DNA of 64,000 nt from Balaenoptera acutorostrata (Eukaryota; Chordata; Mammalia; Artiodactyla; Balaenopteridae): positions 82,547,254 to 82,611,253 of the forward strand of contig NC_080068.1 of NCBI RefSeq assembly GCF_949987535.1, written 5' to 3'. The translations under genes and the position numbers were made by a program. Shown one piece after another: positions 49,011 to 60,297 of this stretch (position 1 is the stretch's first letter; the number at the start of each line of letters is the position of its first letter). The notes under the pieces were generated by a model. It was not told where the DNA came from. It searched no databases and was given only the letters and a program-made list of their open reading frames with translations.

Positions 49011-51545
49011 CTCTAGCATCTGTGGGCAGGCTCTAGAAACTGTGAGTATGCTCCAGAAAATGTAGGCAGGCTCTAGAATCTGTGGGCACTCTCTAGAATC
49101 TGTGGGCAGGCTCTAGAATCTGTGGGCAGGCTCTAGAAACTGTGACCAGTATCTAGGAACTCTATGGCCAGGCTCTAGAACCTGTGAGTAGGCTCTAGAA
49201 ACTGTGGGCAGGCTCTAGAATCTGTGAGCAGTCTCTAGAAACTGTGGGCAGGATCTAGAAACTGTGGGCAGGCTCTAGAAACTGTGAGCAGGCTCTAGAA
49301 ACTGTGGGCCAGGTCTAGGAAATGTGAGCAGGCTCTAGAAGCTGTGAGCAGGGCCTATAAACTGTGAGCAGGCTCCAGAAACTGTGGGTAGGCTCTAGAA
49401 ACTGTGAACAGGCTCTAGAAAGTGTGAGGAGGCTCTAGAAACTGTGAGAAGGCTCCAGAAACTGGGCCGGCTCTAGAATATGTGGGCAGGTTCTAGAATC
49501 TGTGAGCAGTCTCTAGAAACTGTGGGCAGGCTCTAGAATCTGTGGGCAGGCTCTAGAATCTATAGGCAGGCTCTAGAATCTGTGAGCAGTCTCTAGAAGC
49601 TGTGGGCAGGTTCTAGAAACTGTGGGCAGGATCTAGAAACTGTGGGCAGGCTCTAGAAACTGTGAGCAGGCTCTATAAACTATGGGCCGGGTCTAGAAAA
49701 TGTGAACAGGCTCTAGAAACTGTGGGGAGGCTGTAGAAACTGTGGGGAATCTCTAGAAACTGTGGGAAGGATCTAGAAACTATTTGCAGGATCTAGAAAC
49801 TGTGGGCAGGATCTAGAAACTGTGTGCAGGCTCTAGAAACTGTGGGTAGGCTCTAGAAACGGAGTGAAGCCTCTAGAAACTGTGGGCAGGATCTAGAAAC
49901 TGTGGGCAGGCTCTAGAAACTGTGATCAGTGTCTAGAAACTGAGGGCAGGATCTAGAGACTGTGAGCAGGCTCTAGAAATGGTGGGCATGCTCTAGAAAC
50001 TGTGCGCAGGCTCCAGAAACTTTGGGCCCGCTCCAGAAACTGTGGGCCGGCTCTAGAAAATGTGGGCCGGCTCCAGAAACTGTGGACAGTCTCTGGAAAC
50101 ATTTAGCAGGCTCCAGAATCTGTAAGCAGGCTCTAGAAACTGTGAGCAGGCTCTAGAAACTGTGGGCAGGCTCTAGAAACTGTTAGCAGGTTCTAGAATC
50201 TGTTAGCACGATCTAGGAACTGTGAGCAGGCTCTAGAAACTGTGGGCAGACTCTAGAATCTGTTAGCACGATCTAGGAACTGTGAGCAGGCTCTAGAAAC
50301 TGTGGGCAGACTCTAGAAACTGTAGGCAGGATCTAGAAACTGTGGGCAGAAAATAGGAACTGTGGGCAGGCTCTAGAAACTGCGAGCAGGCTCTAGAAAC
50401 TGTGGGCAGGCTCTAGAAACTGTGGGAATCATCTAGAAACTGTGATTAGGGTCTAGAAACTATGGGCATGCTCTAGAAACTGTGGGAAGCCTCTAGAAAC
50501 TGTGGACAGGATCTAGAAAATGTGGGCAGGCTCTAGAAACTGTGAGCAGGGCCTAGAAACTGTGAGCAGGCACCAGAAACTGTGGGTAGGCTCTAGAAAC
50601 TGTGAGCAGGCTCTAGAAAATATAGAGAGGCTCTAGAAACTGTGGGAACCCTCTAGAATCTGTGGGCAGGCTCTAGAAACTGTGAGTATGCTCCAGAAAA
50701 TGTAGGCAGGCTCTAGAATCTGTGGGCACTCTCTAGAATCTGTGGGCAGGCTCTAGAATCTGTGGGCAGGATCTAGAAACTGTGACCAGTATCTAGGAAC
50801 TCTATGGCCAGGCTCTAGAACCTGTGAGTAGGCTCTAGAAACTGTGGGCAGGCTCTAGAATATGTGAGCAGTCTCTAGAAACTGTGGGCAGGATCTAGAA
50901 ACTGTGGGCAGGCTCTAGAAACTGTGAGCAGGCTCTAGAAACTGTGGGCCAGGTCTAGGAAATGTGAGCAGGCTCTAGAAGCTGTGAGCAGGGCCTATGA
51001 ACTGTGAGCAGGCTCCAGAAACTGTGGGTAGGCTCTAGAAACTGTGAACAGGCTCTAGAAAGTGTGAGGAGGCTCTAGAAACTGTGAGAAGGCTCCAGAA
51101 ACTGGGCCGGCTCTAGAATATGTGGGCAGGTTCTAGAATCTGTGAGCAGTCTCTAGAAACTGTGGGCAGGCTCTAGAATCTATAGGCAGGCTCTAGAATC
51201 TGTGAGCAGTCTCTAGAAACTGTGGGCAGGTTCTAGAAACTGTGGGCAGGATCTAGAAACTGTGGGCAGGCTCTAGAAACTGTGAGCAGGCTCTATAAAC
51301 TATGGGCCGGGTCTAGAAAATGTGAACAGGCTCTAGAAACTGTGGGGAGGCTGTAGAAACTGTGGGGAATCTCTAGAAACTGTGGGAAGGATCTAGAAAC
51401 TATTTGCAGGATCTAGAAACTGTGGGCAGGATCTAGAAACTGTGTGCAGGCTCTAGAAACTGTGGGTAGGCTCTAGAAACGAAGGGAAGCCTCTAGAAAC
51501 TGTGGGCAGGATCTAGAAACTGTGGGCAGGCTCTAGAAACTGTGG
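49011..51545. repeat. Compound repeat, B unit 4 with 400-bp deletion, then partial B-like tail
   Basis: The unit matches B unit 3 at an offset of 2,040 to about 50660. There GGGAACCCTC is joined to GTGAGTATGCTCC, skipping 400 bp (20 monomers) and the expected next CTCTAGCATC. A second B-like run follows (offset 1,640, then 1,620 to 49.0-49.9 kb) up to about 51545. At that point ATCAGTGTC is replaced by GGGCAGTATC and the array passes back to the cassette-minus form. Confidence 0.75.
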
Positions 51546-53999
51546 GCAGTATCTAGAAAATGTGGGCAGGCTCTAGAAACTGTGAGCAGAGCCTAGAAAC
51601 TGTGAGCAGGCACCAGAAACTGTGGGTAGGCTCTAGAAACTGTGAGCAGGCTCTAGAAAATATAGAGAGGCTCTAGAAACTGTGGGAACCCTCTAGAATC
51701 TGTGGGCAGGCTCTAGAATCTGTGAGCAGTCTCTAGAAACTGTGGGCAGGATCTAGAAACTGTGGGCAGGATCTAGAAACTGTGGGCAGGCTCTAGAAAC
51801 TGTGAGCAGGCTCTAGAAACTGTGGGCAGTATCTAGAAAATGTGGGCAGGCTCTAGAAACTGTGAGTAGGGTCTAGAAACTGAGGGCAGTCTCTAGGAAA
51901 TGTGAGCAGGCTCTAGGAACTGTGAGCAGGGCCTATAAACTGTGAGCAGGCTCCAGAAACTGTGGGTAGGCTCTAGAAACTGTGAGCAGGCTCTAGAAAG
52001 TGTGAGGAGGCTCTAGAAACTGTGGGAAGCCTCTAGAATCTGTGGGCAGGCTCTAGAAACTGTGGGCAGGCTCCAGAAACTGTGAGTACACTCTAGAAAT
52101 TGTGGAAAGGCTCTAGAAACTGTGGGGAGCCTCTAAAAACTGTGGGAAGGATCTAGAAACTGTCAGCAGTCTCTAGAAACTGTGGGCAGGTTGTACAAAC
52201 TGCGGGCATGCTCTTGAAACTGTGGGAACCCTCTAGAAATTGTCAGCAGGCTCTAGAAACTGTGGGCAGTCCCTAGAAACTGCAGGCCGGCTCTAGAAAC
52301 TATGGGAAGGCTCTAGAAACTGTGAGCAGGGCCTAGAAACTGTGAGCACCAGAAACTGTGGGTAGGCTCTAGAAACTGTGAGAAGGCTCCAGAAACTGTG
52401 GGCAGGCTCTAGAATATGTGGGCAGGTTCTAGAACCTGTGGGCAGGCTCTAGAATCTATGGGCAGGCTCTAGAATCTGTGAGCAGGCTCTAGAATCTGTG
52501 GGCAGGCTCTAGAATCTGTGGGCAGGATCTAGAATCTATGGGCAGGCTCTAGAATCTGTGAGCAGTCTCTAGAAACTGTGGGCAGGTTCTAGAAACTGTG
52601 GGCAGGATCTAGAAACTGTGGGCAGGCTCTAGAAACTGTGAGCAGGCTCTATAAACTATGGGCCGGGTCTAGAAAATGTGAACAGGCTCTAGAAACTGTG
52701 GGGAGGCTGTAGAAACTGTGGGGAATCTCTAGAAACTGTGGGAAGGATCTAGAAACTATTTGCAGGATCTAGAAACTGTGGGCAGGATCTAGAAACTGTG
52801 TGCAGGCTCTAGAAACTGTGGGTAGGCTCTAGAAACGAAGGGAAGCCTCTAGAAACTGTGGGCAGGATCTACAAACTGTGGGCAGGCTCTAGAAACTGTG
52901 GGCAGTATCTAGAAAATGTGGGCAGGCTCTAGAAACTGTGAGCAGAGCCTAGAAACTGTGAGCAGGCACCAGAAACTGTGGGAAGGATCTAGAAACTGTC
53001 AGCAGTCTCTAGAAACTGGGCAGGTTGTACAAACTGCGGGCATGCTCTTGAAACTGTGGGAACCCTCTAGAAATTGTCAGCAGGCTCTAGAAACTGTGGG
53101 CAGTCCCTAGAAACTGCAGGCCGGCTCTAGAAACTATGGGAAGGCTCTAGAAACTGTGAGCAGGGCCTAGAAACTGTGAGCACCAGCAACTGTGGGTAGG
53201 CTCTAGAAACTGTGAGAAGGCTCCAGAAACTGTGGGCAGGCTCTAGAATATGTGGGAGGTTCTAGAAACTGTGGGCAGGCTCTAGAATCTATGGGCAGGC
53301 TCTAGAATCTGTGAGCAGGCTCTAGAATTGGTGGGCAGCCTCTAGAATCTGTGGGCAGGATCTAGAATCTATGGGCAGGCTCTAGAATCTGTGAGCAGTC
53401 TCTAGAAACTGTGGGTAGGATCTAGAAACTGTGTGCAGGCTCCAGAAACTGTTAGCAGGATCTAGAAACTGTGACCAGGCTGTAGAAACTGTGGGCAGGC
53501 TCTAGAAACCGTTAGCAGGTTCTAGAATCTGTAAGCACGATCTAGAAACTGTGAGCAGGCTCTAGAAACTGTGGGCAGACTCTAGAATCTTTGAGTAGGC
53601 TCTAGACACTGTGGGCAGTCTATAAAATATGTGAGCAGTCTCTAGAAACTGTGAGCAGGCTTTAGAAACTGTGGGCAGGTTCTGGAAACTGTGAGCAGGC
53701 TCTAGAATATGTGGGAAGCCTCTACAAACATTGGGAAGCCTCTAGAAACTGTAGGCAGGATCTAGGAACTGTGGGCAGGCTCTAGGAACTGCGAGCAGGC
53801 TCTAGAAACTGTGGGCAGGCTCTAGAAACTGTGGGAATCATCTAGAAACTGTGATTAGGGTCTAGAAACTATGAGCATGCTCTAGAAACTGTGGGAAGCC
53901 TCTAGAAACTGTGGGCAGGATCTAGAAAATGTGGGCAGGCTCTAGAAACTGTGAGCAGGGCCTAGAAACTGTGAGCAGGCACCAGAAACTGTGGGTAGG
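51546..53999. repeat. Cassette-minus block, copy 1 of the 10,001-bp offset pair
   Basis: This block is nearly identical to 61547-64000 at a constant offset of 10,001. It has private indels that the partner shares: an 18-bp monomer at 53009-53026, a 19-bp monomer near 53252, CACCAGCAAC at 53184, GAATTGGTGGGCAGCC at 53325 and loss of the AAAATAGG monomer near 53766. Two ACGAAGGG markers lie 1,356 bp apart (51479 and 52835). The 64-codon open stretch discussed under rejected items lies here. Confidence 0.85.
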
Positions 54000-55496
54000 C
54001 TCTAGAAACTGTGAGCAGGCTCTAGAAAATATAGAGAGGCTCTAGAAACTGTGGGAACCCTCTAGAATCTGTGGGCAGGCTCTAGAAACTGTGAGTAGGC
54101 TCCAGAAAAGGTGGGCAGGCTCTAGAATCTGTGGGCAGGCTCTAGAATCTGTGGGAAGGCTCTAGAATCTGTGGGAAGGCTCTAGAATCTGTGGGCAGGC
54201 TCTAGAATCTGTGGGCAGGCTCTAGAAACTATGGGCAGGGTCTAGAATCTATGGGGAGGCTCTAGAAACTGTGACCAGTATCTAGGAACTCTATGGCCAG
54301 GCTCTAGAACCTGTGAGTAGGCTCTAGAAACTGTGGGCAGGCTCTAGAATCTGTGAGCAGTCTCTAGAAACTGTGGGCAGGATCTAGAAACTGTGGGCAG
54401 GCTCTAGAAACTGTGAGCAGGCTCTAGAAACTGTGGGCCAGGTCTAGGAAATGTGAGCAGGCTCTAGAAGCTGTGAGCAGGGCCTATAAACTGTGAGCAG
54501 GCTCCAGAAACTGTGGGTAGGCTCTAGAAACTGTGAGCAGGCTCTAGAAAGTGTGAGGAGGCTCTAGAAACTGTGGGAAGCCTCTAGAATCTGTGGGCAG
54601 GCTCTAGAATCTGTGAGCAGTCTCTAGAAACTGTGGGCAGGCTCCAGAAACTGTGAGTACACTCTAGAAATTGTGGAAAGGCTCTAGAAACTGTGGGGAG
54701 CCTCTAAAAACTGTGGGAAGGATCTAGAAACTGACAGCAGTCTCTAGAAACTGTGGGCAGTCTCTAGAAACTGCAGGCCGGCTCTAGAAACTGTGGGAAG
54801 GCTCTAGAAACTGTGAGCAGGGCCTAGAAACAGTGAGCACCAGAAACTGTGGGTAGGCTCTAGAAACTGTGAGAAGGCTCCAGAAACTGGGCAGGCTCTA
54901 GAATATGTGGGCAGGTTCTAGAATCTGTGAGCAGTCTCTAGAATCTGTGGGCAGGCTCTAGAATCTGTGGGCAGGCTCTAGAATCTATGGGCAGGCTCTA
55001 GAATCTGTGAGCAGTCTCTAGACACTGTGGGCAGGTTCTAGAAACTGTGGGCAGGATCTAGAAACTGTGGGCAGGCTCTAGAAACTGTGAGCAGGCTCTA
55101 GAAACTATGGGCCGGGTCTAGAAAATGTGAACAGGCTCTAGAAACTGTGGGGAGGCTGTAGAAACTGTGGGGAATCTCTAGAAACTGTGGGAAGGATCTA
55201 GAAACTATTTGCAGGATCTAGAAACTGTGGGCAGGATCTAGAAACTGTGTGCAGGCTCTAGAAACTGTGGGTAGGCTCTAGAAACGGAGGGAAGCCTCTA
55301 GAAACTGTGGGCAGGATCTAGAAACTGTGGGCAGGCTCTAGAAACTGTGGGCAGTATCTAGAAAATGTGGGCAGGCTCTAGAAACTGTGAGCAGAGCCTA
55401 GAAACTGTGAGTAGGCACCAGAAACTGTGGGTAGGCTCTAGAAACTGTGAGCAGGCTCTAGAAAATATAGAGAGGCTCTAGAAACTGTGGGAACCC
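54000..55496. repeat. Cassette-minus block linking 53.9 and 55.5 kb
   Basis: This stretch carries the usual order: CACC monomer, GAAAATATAGAG, the AATCTG run, a 22-bp ACCAGTATC monomer (54274), the start motif, 16-bp and 18-bp monomers, and ACGGAGGG (55284). It matches about 60297-61686 at an offset of 6,196. The rare GTAGGCACC (55411/61607) and CTAGAAACTATGGGCC (about 55098/61294) are shared. Confidence 0.75.
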
Positions 55497-58400
55497 TCTA
55501 GAATCTGTGGGCAGGCTCTAGAAACTGTGAGTATGCTCCAGAAAATGTAGGCAGGCTCTAGAATCTGTGGGCACTCTCTAGAATCTGTGGGCAGGCTCTA
55601 GAATCTGTGGGCAGGCTCTAGAAACTGTGACCAGTATCTAGGAACTCTATGGCCAGGCTCTAGAAACTGTGAGTAGGCTCTAGAAACTGTGGGCAGGCTC
55701 TAGAAACTGTGACCAGTCTCTAGGAACTCTATGGCCAGGCTCTAGAACCTGTGAGTAGGCTCTAGAAACTGTGGGCAGGCTCTAGAATCTGTGAGCAGTC
55801 TCTAGAAACTGTGGGCAGGATCTAGAAACTGTGGGCAGGCTCTAGAAACTGTGAGCAGGCTCTAGAAACTGTGGGCCAGGTCTAGGAAATGTGAGCAGGC
55901 TCTAGAAGCTGTGAGCAGGGCCTATAAACTGTGAGCAGGCTCCAGAAACTGTGGGTAGGCTCTAGAAACTGTGAGCAGGCTCTAGAAAGTGTGAGGAGGC
56001 TCTAGAAACTGTGGGAAGCCTCTAGAATCTGTGGGCAGGCTCTAGAATCTGTGAGCAGTCTCTAGAAACTGTGGGCATGCTCCAGAAACTGTGAGTACAC
56101 TCTAGAAATTGTGGAAAGGCTCTAGAAACTGTGGGGAGCCTCTAAAAACTGTGGGAAGGATCTAGAAACTGACAGCAGTCTCTAGAAACTGTGGGCAGTC
56201 TCTAGAAACTGCAGGCCGGCTCTAGAAACTGTGAGAAGGCTCCAGAAACTGGGCCGGCTCTAGAATATGTGGGCAGGTTCTAGAATCTGTGAGCAGTCTC
56301 TAGAATCTGTGGGCAGGCTCTAGAATCTGTGGGCAGGCTCTAGAATCTGTGAGCAGTCTCTAGAAACTGTGGGCAGGTTCTAGAAACTGTGGGCAGGATC
56401 TAGAAACTGTGGGCAGGCTCTAGAAACTGTGAGCAGTCTCTAGAAACTGTGGGCAGGATCTAGAAACTGTGAGCAGGGCCTAGAAACTGTGAGCAGGCAC
56501 CAGAAACTGTGGGTAGGCTCTAGAAACTGTGAGCAAGCTCTAGAAAATATAGAGAGGCTCTAGAAACTGTGGAAAGCCTCTAGCATCTGTGGGCAGGCTC
56601 TAGAAACTGTGAGTATGCTCCAGAAAATGTAGGCAGGCTCTAGAAACTGTGGGCACTCTCTAGAATCTGTGGGCAGGCTCTAGAATCTGTGGGCAGGCTC
56701 TAGAAACTGTGACCAGTATCTAGGAACTCTATGGCCAGGCTCTAGAACCTGTGAGTAGGCTCTAGAAACTGTGGGCAGGCTCTAGAATCTGTGAGCAGTC
56801 TCTAGAAACTGTGGGCAGGATCTAGAAACTGTGGGCAGGCTCTAGAAACTGTGAGCAGGCTCTAGAAACTGTGGGCCAGGTCTAGGAAATGTGAGCAGGC
56901 TCTAGAAGCTGTGAGCAGGGCCTATAAACTGTGAGCAGGCTCCAGAAACTGTGGGTTGGCTCTAGAAACTGTGAACAGGCTCTAGAAAGTGTGAGGAGGC
57001 TCTAGAAACTGTGAGAAGGCTCCAGAAACTGGGCCGGCTCTAGAATATGTGGGCAGGTTCTAGAATCTGTGAGCAGTCTCTAGAAACTGTGGGCAGGCTC
57101 TAGAATCTGTGGGCAGGCTCTAGAATCTATAGGCAGGCTCTAGAATCTGTGAGCAGTCTCTAGAAACTGTGGGCAGGTTCTAGAAACTGTGGGCAGGATC
57201 TAGAAACTGTGGGCAGGCTCTAGAAACTGTGAGCAGGCTCTATAAACTATGGGCCGGGTCTAGAAAATGTGAACAGGCTCTAGAAACTGTGGGGAGGCTG
57301 TAGAAACTGTGGGGAATCTCTAGAAACTGTGGGAAGGATCTAGAAACTATTTGCAGGATCTAGAAACTGTGGGCAGGATCTAGAAACTGTGTGCAGGCTC
57401 TAGAAACTGTGGGTAGGCTCTAGAAACGGAGTGAAGCCTCTAGAAACTGTGGGCAGGATCTAGAAACTGTGGGCAGGCTCTAGAAACTGTGATCAGTGTC
57501 TAGAAACTGAGGGCAGGATCTAGAGACTGTGAGCAGGCTCTAGAAATGGTGGGCATGCTCTAGAAACTGTGCGCAGGCTCCAGAAACTTTGGGCCCGCTC
57601 CAGAAACTGTGGGCAGGCTCTAGAAAATGTGGGCCGGCTCCAGAAACTGTGGACAGTCTCTGGAAACATTTAGCAGGCTCCAGAATCTGTAAGCAGGCTC
57701 TAGAAACTGTGAGCAGGCTCTAGAAACTGTGGGCAGGCTCTAGAAACTGTTAGCAGGTTCTAGAATCTGTTAGCACGATCTAGGAACTGTGAGCAGGCTC
57801 TAGAAACTGTGGGCAGACTCTAGAATCTGTTAGCACGATCTAGGAACTGTGAGCAGGCTCTAGAAACTGTGGGCAGACTCTAGAAACTGTAGGCAGGATC
57901 TAGAAACTGTGGGCAGAAAATAGGAACTGTGGGCAGGCTCTAGAAACTGCGAGCAGGCTCTAGAAACTGTGGGCAGGCTCTAGAAACTGTGGGAATCATC
58001 TAGAAACTGTGATTAGGGTCTAGAAACTATGGGCATGCTCTAGAAACTGTGGGAAGCCTCTAGAAACTGTGGACAGGATCTAGAAAATGTGGGCAGGCTC
58101 TAGAAACTGTGAGCAGGGCCTAGAAACTGTGAGCAGGCACCAGAAACTGTGGGTAGGCTCTAGAAACTGTGAGCAGGCTCTAGAAAATATAGAGAGGCTC
58201 TAGAAACTGTGGGAACCCTCTAGAATCTGTGGGCAGGCTCTAGAAACTGTGCGTAGGCTCCAGAAAATGTGGGGAGGCTCTAGAATCTGTGGGCAGGCTC
58301 TAGAATCTGTGGGAAGGCTCTAGAATCTGTGGGAAGGCTCTAGAATCTGTGGGCAGGCTCTAGAATCTGTGGGCAGGCTCTAGAAACTATGGGCAGGGTC

Positions 58401-60297
58401 TAGAATCTATGGGGAGGCTCTAGAAACTGTGAGTAGGCTCTAGAAACTGTGGGCAGGCTCTAGAATCTGTGAGCAGTCTCTAGAAACTGTGGGCAGGATC
58501 TAGAAACTGTGAGCAGGGCCTAGAAACTGTGAGCAGGCACCAGAAACTGTGGGTAGGCTCTAGAAACTGTGAGCAAGCTCTAGAAAATATAGAGAGGCTC
58601 TAGAAACTGTGGAAAGCCTCTAGCATCTGTGGGCAGGCTCTAGAAACTGTGAGTATGCTCCAGAAAATGTAGGCAGGCTCTAGAATCTGTGGGCACTCTC
58701 TAGAATCTGTGGGCAGGCTCTAGAATCTGTGGGCAGGCTCTAGAAACTGTGACCAGTATCTAGGAACTCTATGGCCAGGCTCTAGAACCTGTGAGTAGGC
58801 TCTAGAAACTGTGGGCAGGCTCTAGAATCTGTGAGCAGTCTCTAGAAACTGTGGGCAGGATCTAGAAACTGTGGGCAGGCTCTAGAAACTGTGAGCAGGC
58901 TCTAGAAACTGTGGGCCAGGTCTAGGAAATGTGAGCAGGCTCTAGAAGCTGTGAGCAGGGCCTATAAACTGTGAGCAGGCTCCAGAAACTGTGGGTAGGC
59001 TCTAGAAACTGTGAACAGGCTCTAGAAAGTGTGAGGAGGCTCTAGAAACTGTGAGAAGGCTCCAGAAACTGGGCCGGCTCTAGAATATGTGGGCAGGTTC
59101 TAGAATCTGTGAGCAGTCTCTAGAAACTGTGGGCAGGCTCTAGAATCTGTGGGCAGGCTCTAGAATCTATAGGCAGGCTCTAGAATCTGTGAGCAGTCTC
59201 TAGAAACTGTGGGCAGGTTCTAGAAACTGTGGGCAGGATCTAGAAACTGTGGGCAGGCTCTAGAAACTGTGAGCAGGCTCTATAAACTATGGGCCGGGTC
59301 TAGAAAATGTGAACAGGCTCTAGAAACTGTGGGGAGGCTGTAGAAACTGTGGGGAATCTCTAGAAACTGTGGGAAGGATCTAGAAACTATTTGCAGGATC
59401 TAGAAACTGTGGGCAGGATCTAGAAACTGTGTGCAGGCTCTAGAAACTGTGGGTAGGCTCTAGAAACGGAGTGAAGCCTCTAGAAACTGTGGGCAGGATC
59501 TAGAAACTGTGGGCAGGCTCTAGAAACTGTGATCAGTGTCTAGAAACTGAGGGCAGGATCTAGAGACTGTGAGCAGGCTCTAGAAATGGTGGGCATGCTC
59601 TAGAAACTGTGCGCAGGCTCCAGAAACTTTGGGCCCGCTCCAGAAACTGTGGGCAGGCTCTAGAAAATGTGGGCCGGCTCCAGAAACTGTGGACAGTCTC
59701 TGGAAACATTTAGCAGGCTCCAGAATCTGTAAGCAGGCTCTAGAAACTGTGAGCAGGCTCTAGAAACTGTGGGCAGGCTCTAGAAACTGTTAGCAGGTTC
59801 TAGAATCTGTTAGCACGATCTAGGAACTGTGAGCAGGCTCTAGAAACTGTGGGCAGACTCTAGAATCTGTTAGCACGATCTAGGAACTGTGAGCAGGCTC
59901 TAGAAACTGTGGGCAGACTCTAGAAACTGTAGGCAGGATCTAGAAACTGTGGGCAGAAAATAGGAACTGTGGGCAGGCTCTAGAAACTGCGAGCAGGCTC
60001 TAGAAACTGTGGGCAGGCTCTAGAAACTGTGGGAATCATCTAGAAACTGTGATTAGGGTCTAGAAACTATGGGCATGCTCTAGAAACTGTGGGAAGCCTC
60101 TAGAAACTGTGGACAGGATCTAGAAAATGTGGGCAGGCTCTAGAAACTGTGAGCAGGGCCTAGAAACTGTGAGCAGGCACCAGAAACTGTGGGTAGGCTC
60201 TAGAAACTGAGCAGGCTCTAGAAAATATAGAGAGGCTCTAGAAACTGTGGGAACCCTCTAGAATCTGTGGGCAGGCTCTAGAAACTGTGAGTAGGCT
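55497..60297. repeat. 4.8-kb block duplicated from 45.9-50.7 kb (offset 9,607)
   Basis: Constant offset of 9,607 to 45890-50690: ACCAGTCTC (46105/55712), CTCTAGCATC (46971/56578 and 49011/58618), the cassette (47885/57492) and AAAATAGG (48310/57917 and 50350/59957). The block contains an A-like unit and two 2,040-bp B units in tandem. It has the ancestral GGGCAGGCTC at 57612 and 59652, where 48002 and 50042 have GGGCCGGCTC. A 2-bp deletion at 60200-60217 makes a unique 18-bp monomer. Confidence 0.85.

Noticed and set aside
52916..53110. Open stretch of 64 codons on the + strand, starting in an AAAATGTGGG monomer
   Set aside because: It is ordinary satellite sequence in which the in-frame TAG stops happen to be lost (CACCAG, CTCTTG and TTGTAC boxes plus an 18-bp monomer). 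It has no promoter, splice or domain evidence, and the predicted peptide simply repeats the monomer. Not a gene.
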